59,478 bases of DNA from Pseudomonas pseudonitroreducens (GTDB taxonomy: Bacteria; Pseudomonadota; Gammaproteobacteria; Pseudomonadales; Pseudomonadaceae). Below the pieces are notes generated by a model, which worked only from the letters and a program-made list of their open reading frames with translations, had not been told where the DNA came from and searched no databases. Positions 16,134 to 29,302 of this stretch are shown piece by piece. Within the stretch, counting starts at the first letter, position 1, and the number at the start of each line of letters is the position of its first letter. Both the position numbers and the translations under genes were made by a program. The DNA is taken from positions 1 to 59,478 of the forward strand of contig NZ_BQHJ01000018.1 of NCBI RefSeq assembly GCF_021603645.1, in the 5' to 3' direction.

Positions 16134-18545
16134 TCAATCACGGATCGGGGCGGGCGCGATGACTTCGCGCGAGCCATTGGTATTCATCGGGGTGACCACA
16201 CCGGCCATTTCCATCGCCTCGATCATCCGCGCGGCACGGTTGTAGCCGATCTTCAGCTTGCGCTGCACGGCGGAAATCGAGGCCCGGCGGCTTTCGGTCA
16301 CGAAACGCACGGCCTCGTCGTAGAGCGGATCGTCCTCACTACCCTCGCTGCCTTCGCCACCACCGCCACCTTCGAACGAGCCGCCACCGCCCTCGTCGGC
16401 GCCAGCGAGGATGTCCTCGATGTAGTTCGGTGCGCCACGCAGCTTCCACGCCTCGACGACGCGGTGCACCTCTTCGTCGGAGACGAAGGCGCCATGGACG
16501 CGAATCGGCAGGCCGGTGCCCGGCGGCAGGTAGAGCATGTCGCCATGGCCCAGCAGTTGCTCGGCGCCACCCTGGTCGAGGATGGTGCGCGAGTCGATCT
16601 TGCTGGACACCTGGAAGGCAATACGGGTCGGGATGTTGGCCTTGATCAGGCCGGTGATCACGTCCACCGACGGACGCTGGGTCGCCAGGATCAGGTGGAT
16701 ACCCGCCGCACGCGCTTTCTGGGCGATACGGGCGATCAGCTCTTCCACCTTCTTGCCGACGATCATCATCATGTCGGCAAATTCGTCCACCACCACCACG
16801 ATGGTCGGCAGGGTCTGCAGCAGCGGCGCCTCGTCTTCCATGCTCTCGCGGCGGTACAGCGGGTCGGTCAGCGGTGTGCCGGCCTCCTCCGCATCCTTCA
16901 CCTTGCGGTTGAAGCCGGCGAGGTTACGCACGCCCATGGCCGCCATCAGCTTGTAGCGGCGCTCCATCTCGGCGACGCTCCAGCGCAGGGCGTTGGCGGC
17001 CTCCTTCATGTCGGTGACGACCGGGCAGAGCAGGTGCGGAATGCCTTCGTAAATCGACAGTTCCAGCATCTTCGGGTCGATCATGATCAGCCGCGCCTCT
17101 TCCGGCGTGGACTTGAACAGGATCGACAGCAGCATGGCGTTCACGCCCACCGACTTACCGGAACCGGTAGTACCGGCCACCAGCAGGTGCGGCATCTTCG
17201 CCAGATCGGTGATGATCGGATGACCGCCGATATCGTGGCCCAGGGCCAGCGGCACGGTGGACTTGTGCTCGTCGTACTCTGGCGTCATCAGCACTTCGGA
17301 GAAGCGCACCATCTGCCGGTCTTCGTTGGGAATCTCGATGCCCACGGTGGTCTTGCCGGGGATGACTTCCACCACGCGCACGCTGATCACTGCCAGGGAA
17401 CGCGCCAAGTCCTTGGCCAGGTTGGAGATACGGCTGACCTTCACGCCGGCGGCCGGCTGGATTTCGAAACGGGTGATCACCGGGCCCGGATGCACGGACT
17501 CGACGATAACTTCGACGCCGAACTCCTTGAGCTTGATCTCCAGCAGGCGCGACATGGCCTCCAGGGATTCGGGCGAGTAGCTCTGCTTCTTTTCCGAAGC
17601 CGGATCAAGGATCGATAGCGGCGGCAACGTGCCTTCCACGGCTGTATCGACGAACAGCGGCGCCTGTTTCTCCTTCAGCACGCGCTTGCTCGGCTCGACC
17701 GGCTTGCTGGGCGGCGGCGGTACGTCGATCTTCGGGGCGACGCGCTTCTCGCGCTCCTGCACGCTCTTGACCAGCGCCTCTTCGCGCTCGATCAGGCGTT
17801 CCTTGACCTTGGCCTGCTCGCGACGGTCCGCCACGATAGGCGCAGCAACCTCGGCCACGCGCTCGTCGACTTCACGCAACTGGGCGACGAGCTGCTTGTG
17901 CTCGCTGCGGGCACTCCACCAGCGATTGGTGGCGTTATGGATCAATTCGAAGAGATCGAGGGTGATCTTGCCGGTGACGTCCATGACCTTGAACCAGGAC
18001 AGGTCGGCGAACACCGTCATGCCGAACAGGAACAGCGCCAGGAACAGCAGCGTGCTGCCCTGCACGTTCAGAGCATTGATACCCAGTTGGCCGAGGCTCT
18101 CGCCCAGGGCTCCGCCAGCCGTGGCCGGCATGTGCGCGCCGCTGGTGTGGAAGTGAATGTAAGCCAGCGCGGAGCCGGACAGCACCAGGAACACCAGGCC
18201 GATTAGGCGCCAGGAAAACAGCCAGCCGCTCCATTCCCAGGGCATGTGGCGTTTGCGGAACACCTGGTAGGTCTTCACGGCCAGAAGCAGCGGGAACAGG
18301 TAGGCGAAATAGCCCAGCACCATGAACAGGATGTCGGCGCTCAGCGCGCCCAGCCGGCCGGCAGCGTTCTGTACCTGCTCGACGTGGCTGGAGTGGCTCC
18401 AGCCCGGATCGGAGGAATCGTAGGTGAGCAGCGCCATCCACAGGTAAAGGCAGAGCGCGCCGAGCGCGATCAGAGCCCCCTCCTTCAGACGGTAGTGCAG
18501 TTGCTGGCGCCAGGCGGCGGCATGGCTTGCTGTGGTGTCCTTCAA
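16134..18545 (-). CDS. ftsK: DNA translocase FtsK
   Basis: An 803-residue septal DNA pump that coordinates chromosome segregation with division and activates XerCD at dif. The N-terminal 190 residues hold four or more membrane spans. A charged coiled-coil linker follows (about 235-300, with many KxxE repeats), much shorter than in E. coli. The motor has Walker [18 protein letters not shown] and Walker [15 protein letters not shown] glycine-rich spacer (about residues 706-725) joins it to the C-terminal gamma winged helix ([35 protein letters not shown]) that reads KOPS. It is the first gene of the minus-strand cluster ftsK-lolA-rarA-serS-cysG. Confidence 0.97.
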   Translation of the reverse strand: MKDTTASHAAAWRQQLHYRLKEGALIALGALCLYLWMALLTYDSSDPGWSHSSHVEQVQNAAGRLGALSADILFMVLGYFAYLFPLLLAVKTYQVFRKRHMPWEWSGWLFSWRLIGLVFLVLSGSALAYIHFHTSGAHMPATAGGALGESLGQLGINALNVQGSTLLFLALFLFGMTVFADLSWFKVMDVTGKITLDLFELIHNATNRWWSARSEHKQLVAQLREVDERVAEVAAPIVADRREQAKVKERLIEREEALVKSVQEREKRVAPKIDVPPPPSKPVEPSKRVLKEKQAPLFVDTAVEGTLPPLSILDPASEKKQSYSPESLEAMSRLLEIKLKEFGVEVIVESVHPGPVITRFEIQPAAGVKVSRISNLAKDLARSLAVISVRVVEVIPGKTTVGIEIPNEDRQMVRFSEVLMTPEYDEHKSTVPLALGHDIGGHPIITDLAKMPHLLVAGTTGSGKSVGVNAMLLSILFKSTPEEARLIMIDPKMLELSIYEGIPHLLCPVVTDMKEAANALRWSVAEMERRYKLMAAMGVRNLAGFNRKVKDAEEAGTPLTDPLYRRESMEDEAPLLQTLPTIVVVVDEFADMMMIVGKKVEELIARIAQKARAAGIHLILATQRPSVDVITGLIKANIPTRIAFQVSSKIDSRTILDQGGAEQLLGHGDMLYLPPGTGLPIRVHGAFVSDEEVHRVVEAWKLRGAPNYIEDILAGADEGGGGSFEGGGGGEGSEGSEDDPLYDEAVRFVTESRRASISAVQRKLKIGYNRAARMIEAMEMAGVVTPMNTNGSREVIAPAPIRD

Positions 18546-18688
18546 AACGCTTCTATTCCTGCGCTATACGCGCGTCCGAGAGTCGTTGGGCCGCGAAACG
18601 GGCCTATTGTACGGCTTTGGCCGGCCGATGCCAGCGACCCCGGGTGTGCCCGACTGCGCTTTTGCCGGCTTTCCGGGGTTCGGTGTAG

Positions 18689-19717
<1,029 letters not shown>

Positions 19718-19752
19718 TCGGTCCAGGGGAGGCTCGCCCTCCCCTCCTCCCC

Positions 19753-20457
19753 ATGCTCAAGTGGCTTTCCCGCAGCAATTTCGACTTTCCGCCCCTCGAC
19801 AAGGCCCTGCATGAGCCCAACGGACTGCTTGCGGCCGGCGGCGACCTCAATCCACAGCGCCTGATCCAGGCCTACCGCCACGGCTGCTTCCCCTGGTACC
19901 AGGATGGCCAACCAATTCTCTGGTGGTCACCCGACCCGCGCACGGTCCTGCTTCCCGAGGAGCTGCACGTATCCCGCAGCCTGAGCAAGTTCATCCGCCA
20001 GCAGCACTATCAGGTCACCATCGACACGGCCTTCGAGCAGGTCATCCACGGCTGCGCCGGCCCGCGCGATTACGCGGACGGCACCTGGATCACCACGCCG
20101 ATGCAGGACGCCTATTGCCAACTGCACCGCCTGGGCGTCGCCCACTCGGCGGAAGCCTGGCAGGGCAATGAGCTGGTCGGCGGCCTCTACGGCCTGGCCA
20201 TCGGCCGCCTGTTCTTCGGCGAATCCATGTTCAGCCGCGCCGACAACGCATCCAAAGTCGCTTTCGTGACCCTTGTGCAACGCCTGCAGGCCGCCGGCTT
20301 CGTGCTGATCGACTGCCAGATGCCGACCCAGCACCTGCACAGTTTTGGCGCCCGCGCCATTTCCCGCCGCGAGTTCGCCAGCTACCTGCGCCGTCATCTC
20401 GACGAAACACCGTTGCAGGACTGGACTTCGCAGGCGGACCCGCTCAGCCTGTCTTAA
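19753..20457 (+). CDS. aat: Leucyl/phenylalanyl-tRNA-protein transferase
   Basis: A 234-residue enzyme that transfers Leu or Phe from its tRNA to proteins with N-terminal Lys or Arg, making them ClpS/ClpAP substrates. The family signature is clear: [70 protein letters not shown] and [14 protein letters not shown]. It follows trxB by 35 bases and has no obvious Shine-Dalgarno sequence (the stretch before ATG 19753 is C-rich), so translation may depend on coupling or a weak site. The next gene, bpt, is the second N-degron transferase. Confidence 0.96.
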   Translation: MLKWLSRSNFDFPPLDKALHEPNGLLAAGGDLNPQRLIQAYRHGCFPWYQDGQPILWWSPDPRTVLLPEELHVSRSLSKFIRQQHYQVTIDTAFEQVIHGCAGPRDYADGTWITTPMQDAYCQLHRLGVAHSAEAWQGNELVGGLYGLAIGRLFFGESMFSRADNASKVAFVTLVQRLQAAGFVLIDCQMPTQHLHSFGARAISRREFASYLRRHLDETPLQDWTSQADPLSLS

Positions 20458-20488
20458 ACTTGCCTGAGGGACCTCGCAGGGGTTGAAG

Positions 20489-21196
20489 ATGACCGAGCTC
20501 GCCCGCCTGAAGTTTTACGCCACACAACCGCATCCATGCAGCTATCTGCCCGAGGAGCAGGCCACCACCCTGTTCCTCGACCCCAGCCAGCCCATGGATG
20601 CGCAGCTGTATGCCTCGCTCTCGGAGGTAGGTTTCCGGCGCAGCGGCGAACACCTCTATCGGCCGCACTGCCAGCATTGCACCGCCTGCATACCGGCACG
20701 CATTCCGGCCAGCGGCTTTCAGCCGAACCGCCAGCAAAAGCGCATCATCAAGCGCAACGCCGACCTGGAAGTGATCCGCAAACGCCCGGCGTTCACCGAG
20801 GAGTACTACGCCCTCTACATGCGCTACATCGAGCAACGTCATGCCGATGGAGACATGTATCCGCCGAGCCGCGACCAGTTCGCCACCTTTCTGGTGCGCG
20901 ACCTGCCGTTCAGTTGCTTCTTCGAATTCCGCCTGCAGGGCCGCCTGCTCGCCGTTGCCGTCACTGACGTCCTGCCCAACGGCCTTTCCGCCGTCTATAC
21001 CTTCTACGACCCGGACGAGGAGCGCCGCAGCCTGGGGCGTTTCGCCATCCTCTGGCAGATCGGCGAGACCGAGCGCCTGAACCTGCACGCCGTCTACCTG
21101 GGCTACTGGATCAAGAACTGCCGGAAGATGAACTACAAGACCCAGTACCGACCGATCGAGCTGTTCGTCAACCAGCGCTGGGTGGCATTGAACTGA
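20489..21196 (+). CDS. bpt: Aspartate/glutamate leucyltransferase Bpt (Ate family)
   Basis: A 235-residue transferase that attaches leucine from Leu-tRNA to proteins with N-terminal Asp or Glu, as shown for the Vibrio homolog Bpt. The ATE N-terminal domain has the [16 protein letters not shown] segment and a cysteine cluster ([13 protein letters not shown]), and the C-terminal domain has [39 protein letters not shown] and [25 protein letters not shown] 20489 has AGGGG six bases upstream; a TTG at 20483 is in frame but less suitable. It lies 31 bases after aat. Confidence 0.95.
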   Translation: MTELARLKFYATQPHPCSYLPEEQATTLFLDPSQPMDAQLYASLSEVGFRRSGEHLYRPHCQHCTACIPARIPASGFQPNRQQKRIIKRNADLEVIRKRPAFTEEYYALYMRYIEQRHADGDMYPPSRDQFATFLVRDLPFSCFFEFRLQGRLLAVAVTDVLPNGLSAVYTFYDPDEERRSLGRFAILWQIGETERLNLHAVYLGYWIKNCRKMNYKTQYRPIELFVNQRWVALN

Positions 21197-21231
21197 CGCG
21201 AAAACACCCATTGGCGTTGTGGGGCGATTTC

Positions 21232-21275
21232 AGGCACACTATGTGCCTTTTTTAATGGCCTGAAACACTTCAGGC
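21232..21275 (+). terminator. Hairpins between bpt and infA: candidate terminator plus leader stem
   Basis: GGCAC-ACTAT-GTGCC followed by TTTTTT (21233-21252) looks like a short rho-independent terminator for bpt. Just after it, GCCTGAA-ACAC-TTCAGGC (21258-21275) forms a second perfect stem 27 bases before the infA start. The first stem has only five pairs, so partial readthrough into infA is plausible. Confidence 0.45.
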
Positions 21276-21302
21276 AATCTTAGATACCGAGGGTTCTACT
21301 GC

Positions 21303-21521
21303 ATGTCGAAAGAAGACAGCTTCGAAATGGAAGGCACTGTCGTCGACACCCTGCCCAACACCATGTTCCGCGTGGAGTTGGAAAACGGGCACGTCGTTAC
21401 CGCGCACATCTCCGGGAAGATGCGCAAGAATTACATCCGCATCCTGACCGGCGACAAAGTTCGCGTAGAACTGACGCCCTACGACCTGTCCAAGGGTCGC
21501 ATCACCTACCGCGCTCGCTGA
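21303..21521 (+). CDS. infA: Translation initiation factor IF-1
   Basis: A 72-residue S1-fold protein that blocks the ribosomal A site during initiation. The sequence [20 protein letters not shown], then [49 protein letters not shown], is nearly invariant among gammaproteobacteria. It is flanked by bpt and, convergently, clpA, as in P. aeruginosa. A strong terminator follows. Confidence 0.99.
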
Positions 21522-21556
21522 CAGACGGTAGGTGCCGGTAGATACCGGCACACAGA

Positions 21557-21583
21557 AAAACGCCCGGCATTGCCGGGCGTTTT
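21557..21583 (+). terminator. Rho-independent terminator between infA and clpA
   Basis: AAAACGCCCGGCATTGCCGGGCGTTTT forms a stem of about 11 pairs with A/T tracts on both sides, so it can serve infA and, in reverse, the convergent clpA. Confidence 0.9.
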
Positions 21584-21608
21584 CGTTTGCGCCTTTCCTT
21601 GCCGGCCG

Positions 21609-23882
21609 TCAGGCCGGCTCTGCAGCGGTCACCTCGAACTCGAAGGCCAGTTCACCATCCTTAAGGTCGACATGGGCCACGCCACCGTGCTCGGCCAGCT
21701 CACCGAACAGGATCTCCTCGGCCAACGGCCGCTTGATCTTGTCCTGGATGAGCCGAGCCATCGGTCGAGCGCCCATCTGCGGATCGTAGCCTTTGTCCGC
21801 CAACCAGCCGCGCGCGGCATCGCTGACCTCGATCTGCACGTGCTTGTCCTCGAGCTGCGCCTGCAGTTCGGTGAGGAACTTGTCGACGATGCTCTTGATG
21901 GTCTCGTGGCTCAGGCGACCGAACTGGATGATGGTATCCAGACGGTTGCGGAACTCCGGCGTGAAGCTCTTCTTGATCACTTCCATGGCGTCACTGGTGT
22001 GATCCTGCTGCGTGAAGCCGATGGAGGCCCGCGCCGCGGTTTCCGCGCCAGCGTTGGTGGTCATGATCAGGATGACGTTGCGGAAGTCCGCCTTGCGCCC
22101 GTTGTTGTCGGTCAGGGTGCCGTGATCCATCACCTGCAGGAGCAGGTTGAAGACTTCCGGATGCGCCTTCTCGATCTCGTCCAGCAGCAGGACACAGTGC
22201 GGCGTCTTGGTGATCGCTTCGGTCAGCAGGCCGCCCTGGTCGAAACCGACATAGCCCGGAGGCGCGCCGATCAGACGGGACACGGTATGCCGTTCCATGT
22301 ACTCGGACATGTCGAAACGCACCAGCTCGACACCCAGCGCCTTGGCCAACTGACGCGCCACCTCGGTCTTGCCGACCCCGGTCGGACCGGAGAAGAGGAA
22401 GGAACCGACCGGCTTGTCCGGCGACTTGAGGCCGGCGCGTGACAGCTTGATGGCAGTGGACAACGACTCGATGGCCGCCGCCTGACCGAACACAGTCAGC
22501 TTCAGGTCGCGCTCGAGATTGCGCAGTAGCTCCTTGTCGGAGCTGGAGACATGCTTCGGCGGAATTCGCGCGATCTTCGCCACGATATCCTCGACCTGCG
22601 GCACCTCGATGCGCTTCACACGCTTTTCTTCCGGCTGCAGGCGCTGGTAGGCGCCGGCTTCATCGATCACGTCGATGGCCTTGTCCGGCATGTGCCGGTC
22701 ATTGATGTAGCGGGCGGCCAGCTCAGCGGCGGCACGCAGCGCTTCGTCGCTGTATTCGATGTGATGGTGCTGCTCGAAGCGCGGTTTCAGGCCCTTCAGA
22801 ATGCCGAAGGTGTCCTCGACGGACGGCTCGGTGACGTCGACCTTCTGGAAGCGCCTAGCCAGCGCGCGATCCTTCTCGAAGATGCCGCGGAACTCCTGGA
22901 AGGTGGTCGAGCCGATGCAGCGGATCTCACCGGACGACAGCAATGGCTTGAGCAGGTTGGACGCATCCATCACCCCGCCCGATGCAGCACCGGCACCGAT
23001 GATGGTGTGGATTTCGTCGATGAACAGCACCGCGTGCGGACGCTTGCGCAGCTCATTGAGCAGCGCCTTGAAGCGCTTCTCGAAGTCGCCGCGGTACTTG
23101 GTACCCGCCAGCAGCGCGCCCAGGTCCAGGGAGTAGACGACGCTGTCGGAAAGCAGGTCAGGCACCTGGCCGTCGACGATGCGCTTGGCCAGGCCTTCGG
23201 CGATGGCAGTCTTGCCAACGCCAGCCTCACCCACCAGCAGCGGGTTGTTCTTGCGGCGACGAGCGAGGATCTGCGCGACGCGCTCGACTTCAGATTCGCG
23301 ACCAACCAGCGGATCGATGCGACCCTGGCGCGCCAGGTCATTCAGGTTGCTGGCATAGGCGTCCAGCGGATGACTGGAAGTGGAGGACTCGCCACCCTCC
23401 TCGTCCTGCATCTCCTGCTCGCTGTCCTGATGCTCGGCATGGCCCGGCACCTTGGAGATGCCGTGGGCGATGTAGTTGACCACGTCGATCCGCGCGACGC
23501 TCTGCTGCTTGAGCAGGAACACCGCCTGGCTTTCCTGCTCGCTGAAGATGGCGACCAGTACGTTGGCACCAGTGACTTCGCGCTTGCCGGAGCTCTGCAC
23601 GTGGAATACGGCACGCTGCAGGACGCGCTGGAAGCCCAGGGTTGGCTGGGTTTCGCGATCCTCGTCGTGCTGGGGAATCAGCGGCGTGGTGGAATCGATG
23701 AACTCCTGCAGGTCTCGCCGCAGCTTGTCCAGATTCGCACCGCACGCCTTCAGAACCGTCGCGGCAGCTTCATTGTCCAGAAGCGCCAACAGCAAGTGCT
23801 CAACGGTCATGAACTCATGCCGCTTCGCCCGCGCCTCCTTGAAGGCGAGATTGAGGGTGACTTCGAGCTCTCGATTCAACAT
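21609..23882 (-). CDS. clpA: ATP-dependent Clp protease ATPase subunit ClpA
   Basis: A 757-residue AAA+ unfoldase that feeds ClpP. The N domain (residues 1 to about 140, starting [24 protein letters not shown]) is the ClpS docking site. An acidic linker follows ([18 protein letters not shown]). D1 has Walker [16 protein letters not shown] and D2 has [15 protein letters not shown]. The ClpP-binding tripeptide is IGF in [10 protein letters not shown]. The gene lies 28 bases downstream of clpS on the same strand and is probably cotranscribed with it. Confidence 0.98.
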   Translation of the reverse strand: MLNRELEVTLNLAFKEARAKRHEFMTVEHLLLALLDNEAAATVLKACGANLDKLRRDLQEFIDSTTPLIPQHDEDRETQPTLGFQRVLQRAVFHVQSSGKREVTGANVLVAIFSEQESQAVFLLKQQSVARIDVVNYIAHGISKVPGHAEHQDSEQEMQDEEGGESSTSSHPLDAYASNLNDLARQGRIDPLVGRESEVERVAQILARRRKNNPLLVGEAGVGKTAIAEGLAKRIVDGQVPDLLSDSVVYSLDLGALLAGTKYRGDFEKRFKALLNELRKRPHAVLFIDEIHTIIGAGAASGGVMDASNLLKPLLSSGEIRCIGSTTFQEFRGIFEKDRALARRFQKVDVTEPSVEDTFGILKGLKPRFEQHHHIEYSDEALRAAAELAARYINDRHMPDKAIDVIDEAGAYQRLQPEEKRVKRIEVPQVEDIVAKIARIPPKHVSSSDKELLRNLERDLKLTVFGQAAAIESLSTAIKLSRAGLKSPDKPVGSFLFSGPTGVGKTEVARQLAKALGVELVRFDMSEYMERHTVSRLIGAPPGYVGFDQGGLLTEAITKTPHCVLLLDEIEKAHPEVFNLLLQVMDHGTLTDNNGRKADFRNVILIMTTNAGAETAARASIGFTQQDHTSDAMEVIKKSFTPEFRNRLDTIIQFGRLSHETIKSIVDKFLTELQAQLEDKHVQIEVSDAARGWLADKGYDPQMGARPMARLIQDKIKRPLAEEILFGELAEHGGVAHVDLKDGELAFEFEVTAAEPA

Positions 23883-23910
23883 GACTTCACCTCGCTCCCA
23901 AACATCCGCA

Positions 23911-24273
23911 TCAACCTTCTATCTCAATTTCGCACAACAGTGGATGTTGGCTCTCCCTCGCATATTGATTGACCTGCATGGCTTTGGTTTCCGCGACATC
24001 GCGGGTAAAGGACCCGCAGTTCGCCTTGCCCTGGGTATGCACTGTCAACATGACCTTGGTTGCCTGCTCGCGGTTCATGTTGAAGTACAGCTCGAGCACC
24101 TCAACCACGAAATCCATCGGGGTGTAATCATCGTTGAACATGATGACCCGATACATGGGCGGCGGTTTCAAGGCAGGCTTGGCTTCTTCTACCGCCAGCC
24201 CCGTTCCTTCGTCTTCCAATGGATCCGGGCGGTCCTGATTGAATGTTAGTCGAATCTGGCTACTTGCATGCAT
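23911..24273 (-). CDS. clpS: ATP-dependent Clp protease adaptor ClpS
   Basis: A 120-residue adaptor that binds N-terminal Leu, Phe, Tyr or Trp and delivers such proteins to ClpA. The disordered N-terminal arm (residues 1-38) is followed by the core [25 protein letters not shown], where the [10 protein letters not shown] motif forms the N-degron pocket, and by [45 protein letters not shown] chose ATG 24273 because the protein then matches the family's usual N terminus ([14 protein letters not shown]); the upstream 32 codons in frame look non-coding. Confidence 0.96.
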   Translation of the reverse strand: MHASSQIRLTFNQDRPDPLEDEGTGLAVEEAKPALKPPPMYRVIMFNDDYTPMDFVVEVLELYFNMNREQATKVMLTVHTQGKANCGSFTRDVAETKAMQVNQYARESQHPLLCEIEIEG

Positions 24274-24501
24274 GCTGGAATAAAAGCTTTGCGAGAGGGT
24301 GAATGGGCGGGCCAGCCGGAGTTTGAATCGCCTCTCAGGCCCAGACGACGCCGCCTTGACTAACGGCAAAAGGGTGTTACAACCAAAGGATACCCCCCGG
24401 AGGGTATCAGGAGTTCCGGACGCCAGTCTTTACAAAAAGGCATAGCGGAATAGTAGTGGATGATACTCCAGCGATGGAGTCCTTTGCAGAGGGATATCAG
24501 C
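24274..24501. promoter_or_regulatory. Divergent clpS-cspD control region
   Basis: This 228-bp gap separates the oppositely directed clpS and cspD. It contains the palindrome GATACCC-N6-GGGTATC at 24389-24408 and a shorter one, ACTCC-N6-GGAGT, at 24465-24480, the latter 22 bases before the cspD start. AT-richer stretches (such as CTTTACAAAAAGGCATAGCGG) could hold promoters. No specific regulator is recognised. Confidence 0.45.
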
Positions 24502-24777
24502 ATGCTTAGCGGTAAGGTCAAGTGGTTCAACAACGCCAAGGGCTACGGTTTCATCCTGGCTGATGGCCGAGATGAGGACCTATTTGCTCACTACTCGGCA
24601 ATCCAGATGGATGGCTACAAGACACTCAAGGCCGGCCAACCCGTCAGCTTCGAGATCCTGCAAGGTCCGAAGGGGTTGCACGCGGTGAATATCCAGCCCG
24701 TCAACGCCAATGCATCCACCCCGTCCGCACAAGCTGCTCCGAGCAGCGAGGTAGAGAACCTCACGGCGGAAGCCTGA
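24502..24777 (+). CDS. cspD: Cold-shock-domain protein CspD
   Basis: A 91-residue CSD protein. RNP1 ([19 protein letters not shown]) and the N terminus [17 protein letters not shown] are conserved, followed by a long C-terminal tail (about residues 68-91, rich in Ala, Ser and Glu) that ordinary 69-residue Csp proteins lack. E. coli CspD is induced in stationary phase and inhibits replication by binding single-stranded DNA. The position beside clpS-clpA is the same as in E. coli. AGAGGGATATCAGC precedes ATG 24502, and a strong terminator follows. Confidence 0.95.
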   Translation: MLSGKVKWFNNAKGYGFILADGRDEDLFAHYSAIQMDGYKTLKAGQPVSFEILQGPKGLHAVNIQPVNANASTPSAQAAPSSEVENLTAEA

Positions 24778-24800
24778 TTCGTCAAGGATCAGACGAAACG

Positions 24801-24830
24801 AAAAAGGCCGGCAGCAAGCCGGCCTTTTTC
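24801..24830. terminator. Bidirectional terminator between cspD and icd
   Basis: The stem AAAAAGGCCGGC-AGCAA-GCCGGCCTTTTT has A and T tracts on both sides and lies between two convergent genes. Confidence 0.92.
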
Positions 24831-24850
24831 ATGGGCGAAGACTCACCCAG

Positions 24851-26104
24851 TTACATCTTGGCGATGATCGCGTCGCCGAACTCGGAGCACGACAGCAGCT
24901 TGGCGCCGTCCATCAGTCGCTCGAAGTCGTAGGTCACGGTCCTGGCAGCGATAGCACCGTTCACACCATCGATGATCAGGTCGGCCGCTTCCGGCCAGCC
25001 CATGTGGCGCAGCATCATCTCGGCGGAAAGAATCACCGAACCCGGGTTGACCTTGTCCAGGCCGGCGTACTTGGGCGCAGTGCCGTGGGTTGCCTCGAAC
25101 ATTGCCACCGAATCGGACAGGTTGGCGCCCGGGGCGATGCCGATACCCCCCACCTCCGCCGCCAGGGCGTCGGAGAGGTAGTCACCGTTCAGGTTCAGGG
25201 TGGCAATCACATCGTACTCGGCCGGGCGCAGCAGGATCTGCTGCAGCATGGCGTCGGCGATCACGTCCTTCACCACGATATTCTTGCCGGTGTTGGGGTT
25301 CTTGAACTGCATCCACGGGCCACCGTCGAGCAGCTGGGCGCCGAACTCGTCGCGGGCGAGCTCGTAGCCCCAGTCCTTGAAGGCACCCTCGGTGAATTTC
25401 ATGATGTTGCCCTTGTGGACGATGGTCACGGAGCTGCGATCATTGTCCACGGCATATTGCAGGGCCTTGCGCACCAGACGCTTGGTGCCTTCCTGGGAAA
25501 CCGGCTTGATGCCGATGCCGCAGTTGTCGGTGAAACGGATCTTCTTGACGCCCATTTCCTCGGTGAGGAACTTGATGACCTTCTGCGCCTCGGGAGTGCC
25601 AGCCTTCCACTCGACACCGGCGTAGATGTCTTCGGAGTTCTCGCGGAAGATCACCATGTCCACGTCACCAGGCTTCTTCACCGGGCTCGGGACGCCTTCG
25701 AACCAGCGCACGGGGCGCAGGCAGACATAGAGGTCGAGTTGCTGGCGCAGGGCCACGTTCAGGGAGCGGATGCCGCCACCCACCGGCGTGGTCAGCGGAC
25801 CCTTGATCGATACGACATAGTCGCGAACGGCATCCAGGGTTTCCTGGGGCAGCCAGGTGTCCTGGTCGTAGACCTGGGTGGCTTTCTCGCCAGCGTAGAC
25901 TTCCATCCACGCGATCTTGCGGTCGCCTTTGTAGGCTTTCTCGACGGCAGCGTCGACGACCTTGATCATGACCGGGCTGATATCCACACCAATGCCATCA
26001 CCCTCGATGAAGGGGATGATCGGGTTCTTCGGTACATTCAAGGACATATCGGCGTTGACGGTGATTTTGTCACCGGCCGGCACCTGGATCTTTTGGTATC
26101 CCAT
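24851..26104 (-). CDS. icd: NADP-dependent isocitrate dehydrogenase, dimeric type
   Basis: A 417-residue TCA-cycle enzyme that oxidises isocitrate to 2-oxoglutarate with NADP. The N terminus [17 protein letters not shown], the [10 protein letters not shown] active-site loop with Ser114 (the residue phosphorylated by AceK in E. coli), [29 protein letters not shown] and [11 protein letters not shown] are all present. ATG 26104 has GGAG upstream; the 18 extra codons from 26158 are not supported. It is divergent from the unrelated monomeric enzyme idh. No aceK gene is visible here. Confidence 0.97.
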   Translation of the reverse strand: MGYQKIQVPAGDKITVNADMSLNVPKNPIIPFIEGDGIGVDISPVMIKVVDAAVEKAYKGDRKIAWMEVYAGEKATQVYDQDTWLPQETLDAVRDYVVSIKGPLTTPVGGGIRSLNVALRQQLDLYVCLRPVRWFEGVPSPVKKPGDVDMVIFRENSEDIYAGVEWKAGTPEAQKVIKFLTEEMGVKKIRFTDNCGIGIKPVSQEGTKRLVRKALQYAVDNDRSSVTIVHKGNIMKFTEGAFKDWGYELARDEFGAQLLDGGPWMQFKNPNTGKNIVVKDVIADAMLQQILLRPAEYDVIATLNLNGDYLSDALAAEVGGIGIAPGANLSDSVAMFEATHGTAPKYAGLDKVNPGSVILSAEMMLRHMGWPEAADLIIDGVNGAIAARTVTYDFERLMDGAKLLSCSEFGDAIIAKM

Positions 26105-26461
26105 GCTGAACTCCGCTTTTTGGTTGAAACCCTCTTGCAGCCTCAGAGGGTAGCTCACAAGTCGGTAATCGAACTACATCATTCCTTAGTCTAAAAAAGG
26201 GACACGCTTCACCCTGCCTTTAGGGTGGTATACTGGCCGGCATGACTTAATGGTCATCGAGGTCCGAGCAGTCTGGGACCAGACTCTCTCCTCGCAGCGG
26301 CGCACATCCCCATCAGGATCCCGCCGTACAACGCTCTACTGGCGCCCCAATATCCCCGCGGCAAATCTCGAAGGTCGGTCAACCACTTCGCTGACCGCAA
26401 GCGTGTACCAACGCGATTCGAGACTCTGTGCGCGCCCAGCAAAGAAGAGAGTTAGAACGAG
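26105..26461 (+). promoter_or_regulatory. icd-idh divergent region with idh promoter and leader
   Basis: No credible gene lies in these 357 bases. A -10-like TATACT at 26229-26234, with CTTCAC 16 bp upstream (26207-26212), could start a leader of roughly 220 nt for idh. The leader holds a perfect inverted repeat, AGTCTGG-GA-CCAGACT (26270-26285), whose tiny loop favours a protein-binding site over a terminator. GAGAGTTAGAACGAG precedes the idh start. Confidence 0.45.
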
Positions 26462-28684
<2,223 letters not shown>

Positions 28685-28702
28685 GCCGTTTCGCGTGACA
28701 CC

Positions 28703-28730
28703 AGAACCCCCGGGCCTTCCCGGGGGTTCT
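28703..28730 (+). terminator. Rho-independent terminator of idh
   Basis: AGAACCCCCGGG-CCTT-CCCGGGGGTTCT is a 12-bp perfect stem followed by ACTTTCT, 18 bases after the idh stop. Confidence 0.88.
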
Positions 28731-28787
28731 ACTTTCTGCCATGCAGAACGTTAAACTCGCGCCTTTCGAACAAACGAGAACCTATCC

Positions 28788-29231
28788 ATGCGCTGGCTTG
28801 CACACGTCACCGTCGCCACCATCGTCGAAGACCAGGGCCGCTTCCTGCTGGTGGAGGAAATCTCTGCTGACAAAAAGCAGGTCTTCAACCAGCCCGCCGG
28901 ACATCTGGAGGCCAACGAGAGCCTGGTCGAGGCCGCCGTGCGCGAAACCCTCGAGGAAACCGGCTGGCATGTGGAGCTGACCGCCGTCACCGGCATCTAT
29001 CTCTACACCGCCCCCAGCAACGGCGTGACCTACCAGCGTGTCTGCTTCGCCGCCCGCCCCGTGCGTCACCACCCCGAGCGCCCGCTGGACGACGGCATCC
29101 TCGGCGCCCGCTGGCTGACCCGCGACGAGCTGGCGGGCCGGCCCGAACGCTGGCGCAGCCACCTGGTGCTGCGCTGCATCGACGATTACCTGAAAGGCGA
29201 GCGCTTCCCGCTGGCCCTGATCCGCGACTGA
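28788..29231 (+). CDS. nudJ: Nudix hydrolase, NudJ type
   Basis: A 147-residue hydrolase. The Nudix box GHLEANESLVEAAVRETLEETGW (about residues 45-67) carries the REtlEE metal ligands. The start MRWLAHVTVATIVEDQGRFLLVEE and the WLTRDEL segment match NudJ/YmfB, which removes phosphate from nucleoside di- and triphosphates and from the thiamine precursor HMP-PP. In E. coli, nudJ lies upstream of mnmA, and it does so here, 71 bases before it. This context supports the name. Confidence 0.9.
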   Translation: MRWLAHVTVATIVEDQGRFLLVEEISADKKQVFNQPAGHLEANESLVEAAVRETLEETGWHVELTAVTGIYLYTAPSNGVTYQRVCFAARPVRHHPERPLDDGILGARWLTRDELAGRPERWRSHLVLRCIDDYLKGERFPLALIRD

Positions 29232-29302
29232 GCCAGAGCCGCGCCTCTGCCGCTTGGCTCTGGTAGAATCGCCGTTTTTACCTGCGTCCGTGACCCGCTG
29301 CC

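Noticed and set aside
14178-17618. Very long open frame on the + strand opposite rarA, lolA and ftsK
   Set aside because: It is antisense to three conserved genes and its protein has no domain pattern; high-GC codon bias opens such shadow frames.
26270-26285. AGTCTGG palindrome as a transcription terminator
   Set aside because: The two-base centre cannot form a stable RNA loop and there is no T tract; an operator is more likely.
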